Program-made: the position numbers and the translations under genes | Shown: piece by piece, positions 21,639-33,900 of the stretch | Position numbering within the stretch: position 1 is the first letter of the stretch | Layout of the letters: each line of letters opens with the position of its first letter | The notes under the pieces: generated by a model | Told to the model about the DNA's origin: nothing | What the model saw: the letters and a program-made list of their open reading frames with translations, nothing else | Databases searched by the model: none | Assembly (NCBI GenBank): GCA_905250885.1 | Contig: CAJNOQ010001048.1 | Location: 1-36,739, forward strand | Reading direction: 5' to 3' | Source of the DNA: Didymodactylos carnosus | Taxonomy: Eukaryota; Rotifera; Eurotatoria; Philodinida; Philodinidae | DNA: 36,739 nt

Positions 21639-21929
21639 AGGCATTTATTTTATACTGCAAAAATATTAGGAGTTATCTAGTTCCTTGTTAGCATTTTGTT
21701 GTTTATCGATAGTGAGTATTAAAAATATTTGTTTTTTTTTTACCTCTTTTATGTGATATGTATATTTGTTATTTATTTTTCTCATTGTTGTTAGCATTTT
21801 TATTTATCAGATAAAAATCAGATTGTTCTAAAAAATTCATTTCTGATTGTAGTTAAAGGAAGCTGTTTCAATCAAAACTAGTTTATCATGTTTATAATTG
21901 ATTTCAAGCTTTTAGATTTAAGTACAACA
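21635..21929 (+). other. ERLEC1-GCN1 intergenic spacer (295 bp)
   Basis: Short, AT-rich gap between two genes on the same strand. It must hold the 3' end of ERLEC1 and the start of GCN1. It contains several T-rich stretches followed by AG that could act as acceptors (for example TTTATCAG before 21811, and CAAGCTTTTAG near 21914). Confidence 0.5.
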
Positions 21930-24900
21930 ATGGAACAATTGAAGAATTTTATACGTTTTGGTTTTAGTTCATCCCCTAAAACTCGTTCAAACGTCATAAA
22001 TGAATTGATTGAATCATTCAAAATCAACGGTATATTTTCCTTTTTTTTTTACCTCATAGAATGTGTTTACTTTGATCTAGACTTTTTATATCTTTTAAGA
22101 TCTACCTGATCCAGCATTAAAAATTCTTGGTCAAGCCATTGGTCAATTGATTCCAATGTATACTGATACACCATCAAAAGTATTATTATCCAATTTAATT
22201 TATGAGCTTGTCTTGAATTATAAACAACGTTCAATCAAACCAATTGTTCAATCATTCGATAATTTATCTCATACATCATGCAAATTAAATCCACAGTAAG
22301 TTTTATGTGAAATTAGTTTATATAAACTATCAGTTAAGAAGGGGGCTCTATTCTTATTTAAAAGAAAATTTATATAGATACAACATTTTGTTATATACTC
22401 ATTTTTTTTTGTGATCTCTGGTACAGAGGCTGTTCGAACTTGAACTTTTTCAAGTTCTTTTGAAATCTAAGTAAGATCTATCTTAATCAAGAGTGAAGTT
22501 AGAGAAATCTTATACGTATTTGAGCGTGTTTTCTCATAAAGTGAAATTCTTACAATATTTTGCAAATATAATTCACCACTTCTCAAAATAATTTTTATTT
22601 AAATTAGAGGAAGTTTACAATATGTTTTTTCAATATTTTAAATTAGTATTTTATACTCTTTTTATATCTCTATTTCATAACTTTCGTCTTTGCTTTTGTG
22701 TTAACCCACATTGACTAAAATAAGAACATATAAGTTTTGACAGTACCAAATTAGCCATGCACCAGTTACAAACTGGTGTTCTGATATTCAGAAGAATTGC
22801 CATACATCGGTTATCTAAATTCTCACAGAGCTGTTGAACGTCTCATTTTGTAGAAAAATGTTTGTTCTACAAAATGCATTTGTTGAAAAAATTCCATAGT
22901 TATTTCTAACAAAACTCAGAGTATTCTAAAATGTACTAAATCACGAAAATTTTTCGTTTTCTTTTAAAACATTGCAAAAACTTATTGTAAACTTCCTCTA
23001 ATTTAAATAAAAATTGTTATGAAAAATGGTGAATTATTTTTACAAAATATTGTGTCACCAAATAGTGTGCTATTAAAAGACACATTTTCACAATTAACAT
23101 TGTTAAAATGTATGTTTAGTTTTATTTCATAGCATTTTTGTTCTTGTTCTCATTAATATGTGATGTTTTAATTGTATACACCACATTATTTAGCAGACAC
23201 TATTGTTATTAAAGTAAAAAATTTTCTGTATGACTTAGACATAATATGGTCAGACTTGTCTACAGACAATTCAGACCAGTCTTTATACCAATGATATTGA
23301 CAATTCTAAGTCTTCTTAAAAGTTATGTGTTCAACAGTAACTAATCGTTTAGTTTCATTTTTTGTTTTGTATTTGTAGTCGAAGCGTTCATACACAAGCT
23401 GATTATAGTTTAGTCTATCTAATTCGGTTATTAACTGCATGGGAAAAGTGTAATAATACCAGTGGCGATGGTAATGATGAAGAAGTGAATAAATCAATAG
23501 TATGTTTAAATTGTGTTGTGTTTAGGAGTTAACTAAAAAATAAAAATCTTTTTTATTTTGTAGATGTTGATTTTTGCTCGGTATTTATGTACCATTTTGG
23601 CTGATTCATCATCACCCGGAATGACTGTTGCTAATAAACGTATTACACAATTATTCAAACAGGTAATGAAAATAAATACAAAAATTATTTCTTCTAGTTA
23701 TTTTTCAATTATTTTACTACGCTATTTTCTAGATTCCATCGTTAGTTGAACGTTGGTTGAAATATTTACAATCATCCGAACCTGATTTAGCATATTTAGG
23801 ACTAACAAGTGTTTTACTACATCATTTTAAAACATCTGAAAATGACAAACAACGTTATGAGGAAGCGAAAGTATGTAGAAAAATGGCTGAGAATAAATAT
23901 CTTAATACATGTTGACCTATTGCGTAGAATTTGCTAACTTTGTGTCAAAAACATACAGTTTTTTTTGACAAAATCGTTTTCATGCACAAGTGGTAACCTC
24001 GAATATGAGCAAAATGACTTTTAGCAAATGGAAGATGAGCAAATCTGTTTTGAGCAGCTAGAAAATGAGCAAAATTGCTTTAAGCAAATTTTTATTTTGA
24101 GGAAAAAATGAAAAGTACATTGGAAGAACAAAAAAGAAACAGAAAGGATAATTTTCAAATTGCTTGTATCATCCATTCTTTGATTTACTAAGGGCGAATG
24201 ATAGCAAAAAATCCATTTCAACTTTTAAATTGATTTACTTTCAACTCATTAATTCTACTAGGAAGATTTAGTCTCTACATTTGTTTCAACATCGTTTTCT
24301 TCCTTAAAATGATATATCCTCTTCCACTAACTGATGACGCATCGAGCAATACTTATCAACTGTTGGGAAAAATGGCTACAGTTCTATTATAAAAATGATA
24401 CACATATAATCTGTTATTCACTTTTTTGTTCATCTTCCATTTGCTCATCAGTATTTTACTAAAAGTCATTTTGTTCAAAATCTTTTTACTCATTTTCTTT
24501 TGCTAAAAGTCGTTTTGCTCTAATTTTTTTTGCTCATATTCGAGGTATTCGCACAAGTTTGCAAACAATTGTTGCAAACTTTTGCGAACTATTTTTTGTA
24601 AAAGTTCGCAATATATTGCAAATATTTTGAAACGAAAAGTTCAGAATTGTTTGCAAAGTTTTGTGAAAAAAGAAAGTGTTTGCAAACTTGTGCGCGGAAA
24701 CGATTTTGTCAAAAAATTGTGTTTTTTTGACACAAAATTCGCAAATTCCACCCAATGGGAGGACGATGACTGAAAAAAATTCGGATATAAGCCACCAAAT
24801 GGTATGTTTCCTCACTATAAACTTCAATTCCTCTTATCCTAGTAGATGAGGATTTTTACAAAACTACTACTGAACATAAAGAGAAAAAAACGTAAGATCA

Positions 24901-27900
24901 GGTAAAAAATAGATCTTGGGTCTATATAATTTCTTTGTTTTAGACACTGGGTATTGATTTATATTGCAAATTAGTTCTTGGCACTCGTACAAAACCGTAT
25001 GATTCAGCTTTGAATCCTTGTAATGAGATAATTGATTCTATTGATCTGAACTCGTTTAACACAAAGGTATATCCAGTATTAAGTCGTTCATTATTACGAA
25101 ATCCCGAAGTAATTATTGAAGGTATGTAGAGTAAACATTCAGTTTCTCATATGTATAATACTGTTTGTCTCTGTGTGCTATTTACTGCTAGTTTGGTAAC
25201 AACAAACCTTTAACACATACGACACGTTGTTGTATATTTTTTTATTTTATTTTATTTTCTAGCCGTACCCGTATTACTTTCTCGCGTATCGTTCGATCTT
25301 AGTTATATAGCAACTGAACTGGCCCAGTTGTTAGTAGGTAAAGTGATTCAGTTTAGCTTATTTTCTCATTTTTCATAGAATTTGTTATTGTTCATTCCAT
25401 CTTTTGATAGGTCCGTTAGTGTCAAAATCTGAGTCGCTCGAAAAAGCTGCATTGGACTGTTTTCGATCATTATCTAGACAAATAAGTTCTGGTGAAGTAG
25501 TAATAGAAATAACGACATATTTATTCAATGTTCTTCAAGGTAAGATACTTTAAGAAAAGTTGGTTATTTAAAAAAAGTTTTATTTAAATTTGTTATTTAC
25601 AGGTACAGATCAAAAAATTGGAAAATTATCAGTTATTAGTCAACGTCAAAATATACTGAGTGCAATTGGAACATTAAGTTTTTCATCATCGTCAATTTCT
25701 CAACAAGCAATTTTACAATTACTTGAAAAACATTTTTATCCACTGATTCAGCAAGAAGTACATGAAGGACTCATTTGTCATATGCTACAACAAATGGCTG
25801 GATGGTGTACACGACTAAATACTGTACAACCAAGCTTAACAGAATTTTTCAAGGTAGGTAGTAATTATAGTAATATTATGCTATTGTTAACTATTAATCG
25901 TTAGTACTGTCCACGTCAAAATATCAACATATATTCGATTTTATTTGTTTAACTATATTCTGCAGTAGCGTTTAATACGAAACTTTCCCTTATACCGAAA
26001 ACTTTCAATAAAAGCCGAAGTACTTTCTGTTAGTTTTTGAAACTGTTATTGAACCTTGTGGTGTAGCGCAGATAAAACTACTAAAGCTTCCCCAATTGGC
26101 AAGGTGATTTCCAAAAAACCACTTGAGCTCCACCTGAGAACTTTGGTTCCTAGATACAGTTACGTTCCATAGGCTTAGCTCCACGACGGTGAAAACACGA
26201 TCTCGATAGCCCTTTGTGTTCTCGAGTTATTCAACTCACAATCACACACATTCTTTTTTGACATGGACAGTAGTATTATATCCGATGTTGGGGTACGACA
26301 AATTTGTCCATGTTGATAGAAATATTGATTGAAGCTAAAAAGAAAAACATTATTTTACTTGATGAGATGTTTTCGTAATCTTTTTTTTTCTTTAAAATGT
26401 TTATTGTTTTAGAAAGGTCTTGAACAAAAGTCTGCTTCATCGGTCACACGAGTTGCTTATTTACAATGTATGCTAGGAACTTATAAAGGTATGTCTGATA
26501 CGGTTGATGAATTATTTTTTCTTATTCTAATAATTTATTATGTTTTTCAGAAGATAATTTACTATTATTGATTCCAATACACCAGACGTTAGTACAGTCG
26601 TACGAACGAGGTATTAATCAGCCAACATTGATTAGTTGTGTACACGAAGCATTATTAGTCGCACTTATTTTTGTTAGTATTGTTCAAATTGATTCGAGAT
26701 ATGGTAATTATTAGTTTGATTTAGACTGTTGAATTTCTTGTCTTTGTTTATTTTCACCATTTTTATTTACTTTAAAAGAGAATAAATTGACATTATTATG
26801 GTCTTCCTTAAATGACACGAAAAAACAGATATTTACCAGTGAAAAATTTCAAAAAGAACTTAATGATACCGGTAAAAATTATTAAAATAATTTATTTCAT
26901 TATCAATTTTTTGTAACTATTTTATATATTACAGGTGTACAAACTTATTTTCAGTTTTATGAAAAATTATGTGTTACTCAAAAAATTCAAAACATGTTGT
27001 ATGTGAGCTGATTTTGAATGTTAAACTAAAGAACAAAACATTCATATGATTTTTTTTATTATTTATTTGTAGTCCATACACCAGAACATTTATTAATTTA
27101 ATTATGAATACGTCCTATGATACACGAAGATATGCCTATGATATTTTAAGACGTCTTGTTAATAATTTACAATCTGAAACAGATATATGCAATAGTATAC
27201 TCGATTCATTAACAAGTTATCTTGAACATTTATCTCAAACAGTTAGTGTTTGATCTATCTTCACATCAGATTATCAACATTTTTTTCATTTTTATTTTTA
27301 TTCTTCTTATTATTGAACAGATGAATGAAACGGCAATGACAATCAACGATGAAACAAATACATATACAAAAGCCATGAAAGCACTTGAAGAAACACTAAT
27401 TTGTTTGGCAACAGCATTAAAAACACAATCAGATGATGTCAAAGCAGTAAGACCGAATATTGATTGTTTGTACATCACAGCAACATTTTTAAATGGAATA
27501 TCAACACGTTCTATACAGTCGTTAGTTCAACGTTAATTTTTCTCTTATACATAAAGAACGACAATGAGCAAACTTTTCTTTTGGTTATTTTTCTTCAATA
27601 CCTATTGACTTTGATTAGATTTTTTTAAATTTTAGCTTGTTAGTACAAAATCATTACTTGTTTGTTGTTTAAGTTCAAATACATTTTCAATAACGGGAGT
27701 AAATCTTTGGCAAAAAATTATTTATTATATATTTAATAAAGATTACAGTAAAGTAAATGATTATTTACAAAATAATGTTGATATTCTTGTTGATACATGT
27801 ACAACAAGTTCAAATAATCTACTAACTGAGGTATGTACTCTGTTGTTGTTTTTTCTTCTTCTTATTTACAGAAAAAACTAATTATAATATCATTCTAGAC

Positions 27901-30900
27901 TCAAATGGATGCAATTAGTTTATTGTGTTCATTACGTCCTTTATTATTTATTCGAAAGTTTTTATTATCAACATTTAATCGGCTTGAATCAGATCGTTAT
28001 CGTATGGTTACCAAACGTGATTATGAGATTATGCAAACACCTGATGGAGAATTATATGATAAAAATTTAATGGAAACGTATGTTTGAATAACTTTCATCA
28101 TCATAAATTGTATCGTAAAAACACGATACTCTTTTGTTAAATGTTCTTCATATTTCAAAATGTTACTGTTTATCATCAATTTTTTTATCTGTTTTTAAGA
28201 ATATTAAAACATGAAGTAAAAGACACGGGTAATATTAAACGTGAGAGTAAAAATTATTCTTATAAAGAGCAAATGGCAGCAGTGGAATTAGCAAAAGAAA
28301 TATCGAAAAAGAAAAATGAACCACATCAATTAAGTAAAAAACAAGAGGAAATGTTACAAACAGCCTTGGATAATGAAAGAGTTATACGTACAAATGTTAA
28401 AAAGGTTAATATTTTTATCAATAATTTGTTTCATAACATGTTAACTGTTTCATTTTCTTTCTTTCTTTTTTTTTGTATTTAGATTGATTATGATGCTAAA
28501 AATGTTTTTTTAATTTTAACACATATTATTGATGGTGCACTAGAATACATAATGCCGTATATTGGTGAAATATTGTCAAAAATATGGCCAACATTTCAAT
28601 CCCCATTGACATTTGTTTATGCAAGAGATCTTTATGTTCGTCTAGTACCAATTGTTTTCTTAGAAGAAGAAAATACATTTGGTATAATAATCGAAGAAGA
28701 GATTTAAGTATTATGAAATATATATCATTATTTATTAATTATTTTAGGTAATTCGGTTGCTTATCTAGCTATTCGTTTGAATAGTTTTGATGATAATATG
28801 ATGAAACAACAAATTGATTTACGATGGACACAAGAACCAGTTTCAGCGGCTATTGATCGTGTATTAAAACGTCTTCAAAAACATGTTAATTATGAAAAAA
28901 CAGTCAATCAAATGTGTTTAGCACGTTTAGATTATTGTCTACCATTATTTAAAGTAAGATGTTTCTATGTTTTCTATCAAAAGTTAAGTCTTATTTTTTT
29001 TATTTTGTTTTTCTATTGTAGAATATTGTAAGACAAGAGATGTGTACAAATGAATGGACTTCAATCATATTAGATATTTGTAAAGAATATTTTTCTTGTG
29101 TATCTCAAACAGATCAAAATGTAAGTAATTTCTTTTTTTTTCTATTTTGAATTTTGAAATTAAATATTGTTTGTTTTGTTCTAGAATCATCCAAGTTTGA
29201 TACCACGTCGTGATTTATTTCGTCTCTTTCTCGATATAAATGCCACTTCCAAATCTGTTCAAATACAGGTGAATTTGATTTTTATTTAATCACATTTAGT
29301 TTCACATCTTTGAGTTTAAAATTGAACAGTGAGACTCTAATTAGTTAAATCAGCTCCACAACGAGTATAGTTGACTTAATTTCATCCTTATTTTATCGAT
29401 TTTTTTTTTTTTTTTATAGAACGAAGCAACAGATATGTTACAAAAGTTATGTGAGTTATGTTGTAACTATGAAACGGATGATGATATTCAGGTACTAATA
29501 GAAAATATAAAATCTCCAATACCAAGTGTACGAGAAAGTTGTGTTCTGGTAAGTTAACAAGAGAAAAAAGATATTCTTATTTAAATACGAATTTTACAAT
29601 ATTTTAGTCATTGAAAAAACTTGTTACTCGTTTAAAATTACATCCTAAAGTAGAACATAACATTGCACGACGATTATATATTGCATGTGAAGATCCAGAA
29701 GAACGTGTTCAAAAAGTAGCCTCCGAGTATGTTTGACTTATTTTGAATTCTATCTTTGCTATTATTCTTTATTGTTTTTTAGATTATGGCCAGAATGTGG
29801 GCTAAATGTGAAATATGAGCATGTTCAAAATTTTCTTGAGGATGTGATAAACATTGAAGGAGCTGTACGAGATGCAACATCACGAGCATTACCAAAATTA
29901 CTACAATCATCGTACCCTGAATTAGTGCCATTTATTTTGAATGATCTCTTTGAAATTCATGAAAAGAAAAATGATGTAAGTTTAAAATTATATGTTGGAT
30001 ATATATGAACAAAATAATACTCTCATTTTTATTTATATTTCTAGCTACCACCACCGGCTGTCGATCAATTTGGACGTTTAATACAAACAAAACAAATCGA
30101 TACATGGGAACCACGTGCCGGCATCGCTGCTTGTCTCTATCATATGGCACCGTTAGTTGGTAATAATATTCAAGATTTATTTCAGTTCTATGTGCCAAAA
30201 GCATTAAACGATAGAAATGATCTTGTTAGCAGTGAAATGTTAAAAGCAGCAACAAAAACAATCGATTTACATGGAAAAGTAAGAAGCAAATAATTTAGTT
30301 TCAATAATATAATTCTTATTTATTGTATATAGGATAATTTAAATATGTTACTACAAATAATGGAAGACTTTCTCAAACAAGCACCTAAAACAGCTGATTA
30401 TGATTCTGTAAGACAAAATGTTGTCATATTAATGGGTAAATTAGCGAAAGATATGGATAAAGATAGTGCCAAAGTTAAAAATATACTTGGACAATTAATT
30501 TCAACATTAAATACACCATCACAACAGGTAAAATGAGAAACTAGAAGATTATAGTGTCAATATAATAGATGTTATTTTTTTAAGGTTCAAGCAGCTGTTG
30601 CCGATTGTCTACCACCATTAGTACCTGCTATAAAAGATGAAGCCGGTGTATATGTTAAACAACTAATGAATTGTATGTTACAATCAGATGATTATGCAGA
30701 AAAGAAAGGTGAGTAAAAGCTAAACTGTCACCTGTGATATGAAACAACTCTATCTATATGACCACTTATCATCATTTATTCATAAAGTATATCGATTATT
30801 CATTTTCTTTTTTCAGGTGCAGCCTATGGTTTGGCTGGTTTTATTAAAGGTCTCGGCATTTTGGCTGTAAAACAGTACAATGTACTTGATGAGTTAACAG

Positions 30901-33900
30901 AAGCTATTCAAGATAAAACAAATGCAAAACGAAGAGAAGGTTTAAAAATAAATGTCATTTCTATATTTATGATTTTTTATTTTATTTTTTTATTCATTTA
31001 TAGGTGCTCTATTTGGACTGGAAATGTTAACAACAATGCTTGGACGTTTATTTGAAGTGTATATCGTTAATATATTACCAAATTTATTATTAAGTTTTGG
31101 CGATAGCGATGTTAAAGTACGAGAAGCAGCTGAAGATTGTGCTCGAGCCATTATGAGTAAATTGACAAGTCATGGTGTTAAAATTGTATTACCTGGATTA
31201 TTGAAAGGTCTTGAATCAGATTTATGGCGAACAAAATGTGGAGCTGTTGAATTACTTGGTTTGTCATTTCTTCTACTATTTCTTCAATTCAACATTTGAC
31301 TGTTATTCATCTTTTCTAAATTTAGGTGCTATGGCTCATTGTGCTCCAAAACAATTATCAACTTGTTTACCAAGTATTGTTCCAAAATTAATTGAAGTAT
31401 TAACTGATTCACATTTACGTGTTCAAAAAAGTGGAACACAAGCATTAAAACAAATCGGATCGGTTATTAAGAATCCAGAAATTCAAGGTAAAAAATGGAA
31501 ATAAAAACAATTATGGTTATTAAGTTCTCATAACATCGACTATTCTAGTTTGATATATGTTAACATCTTTTATTTTTGCTTCTATAGCTATTGTACCTAT
31601 TTTATTGGAAGCATTACAAGAACCAACAAAGAAAACGCAAGCATGTTTACATACATTGATTGAAACACGATTTGTTCATTTTATTGATGCACCGTCATTG
31701 GCATTAATTTTACCTGTCCTTGAACGTTCATTTCAAAATCGTTCAACTGAGACAAGAAAAATGGCTGCTCAAATTATTGGAAATATTTATTCATTAACAG
31801 ATTCTAAAGTAAAATTCATTATTATCTTTGAGTATTTCTCTCTAAATTTTCTGTTTCTTTTTAGGATTTAGCCCCATATTTACCAAGTATTTTACCAGGT
31901 CTCAAAACATCACTATTAGATCCAGTGCCGGAGGTTCGAGCAGTTGCTGCTCATGCTCTTGGTACAATGGTGCGCGCCATGGGTGAAGAAGCATTTCAAG
32001 AAATTGTCCCATGGTTGATGGAACATCTAGTATTAGAATCGAGTTCTGTCGATCGTTCGGGAGCAGCACAAGGTAACATATTTTATACACTGATACTTTG
32101 CATTTTTCAATCAAACTTTACGTTACGCTATTTTATTGCTGATTAAGGTCTTAGTGAAGTTATTTATGGATTGGGTGCTGATCGTCTTGAAAAATCTATG
32201 CGTGAAATAATAGAACGTTCTCAACAAAATGATTTAGCTCCACATGTTCGTGATGGTTATATGATGATGTTTATTTATTTACCGATTAGTTTTGGTGATA
32301 GTTTTATTCCATATGTTGGAAAAATAATTCAACCGATATTAAAGGTATTCTATTTTTGAGAAGTTTTATAGTTCTATATTTTATTTATTTTTCCATTTTT
32401 GTCTTAGGGATTAGCTGATGAATCAGAATATGTGAGAGAAACAGCGTTGAAAGCTGGACAACGTATTGTTAATAGTTACGCTGAAACAGCTATATCACTA
32501 TTTGTTCCTGAGTTAGAACAAGGTTTATTCGATGATAATTGGCGTATTAGATATAGTTCAGTATTGTTACTAGGTGAATTGTTATTTAAAATATCGGGTA
32601 AGATAATTAATTAGTTCAGCCTTTTTTTAGATAAAATAAATGATGTCAGATTTATTATTAAGGTGTTACTGGCAAAGCTACAACTGAAAGTGTTGATGAA
32701 GATGATAATTTTGGTACGGAACATGGTTTACATGCTGTTACACAAGCACTCTCACGTGATAGACGTGATCGTGTACTCTCTGGTATGATTAGTGATGTTA
32801 TCTGCAATCGAAAACATCATTCTTTATCGCTTTATGTTCTTTCTCTAGGACTTTATATGGGTCGATCAGACATAGCATTGACAGTTCGACAATCAGCATT
32901 ACACGTGTGGAAAACAATAATATCAAATACACCACGAACATTACGTGAAATTCTTCAAACATTGTTTTCATTACTATTAGGATGTTTAGCAAGTTCAAAT
33001 TTCGATAAACGACAAGTACGATAGTACTGAATCGATTTAATAATTAATATAATTGTGTGTGTATATGTTTAATTATATTTTCATTTAGATTGCCGCTCGA
33101 ACATTGGGTGATTTAGTCCGAAAACTAGGTGAACGTGTACTACCAGAAATAATTCCGATTCTTGAAAAAGGTCTCGATTCACCACATAGTGATCAACGAC
33201 AAGGTGTTTGCATCGGATTAAGTGAAATAATGGCAGCATGCAGTAAAGACTACGTATGTACATGAAATGAAACTTCTTTTAAATAAATGAGAATTTCTAT
33301 AATTCTTGTTATAATAGGTTATTGCATTTTCTGGAACAATAATTCCTACTGTAAAACGAGCATTACTTGACCCATTGTCAGAAGTTCGTCAATCAGCAGC
33401 AAAAACGTTCGATAATTTGTATACAAGTATAGGTACACAATCATTAGACGATATATTGCCATATTTATTGAATGCAATGCAAGCAGATTTGTCCATTCAA
33501 CAAAATGGTAATGATGATGATAGTAAGAAAAATGAACAAGAACAACAACGTGATTATGCACTCGATGCACTACAACGTATTATGCAATTAAAATCACGTG
33601 TTGTGTTACCCTATCTTGTTCCACATCTAACAGCGCCGCCAGTTGATATACGAGCATTGGCTAGTCTAACTCTAGTGGGCGGAGAAGCATTAGCAAGACA
33701 TTTAAATCGTATTATGCAAGCTGTTGTCAATCATATTGCCGATGAAAAAGATGCCACATTAAAACAACAACATTTAGCTTATGCTGAACAGTTAATTGCG
33801 GCGGTATGTGTTTGTTAGTTTTGCATGTAAAATAATATTCTTGTATCATTATCTTTTTCTCTATTATTTTTATTTTTTATTTTAGATCACTGATGCTGAT

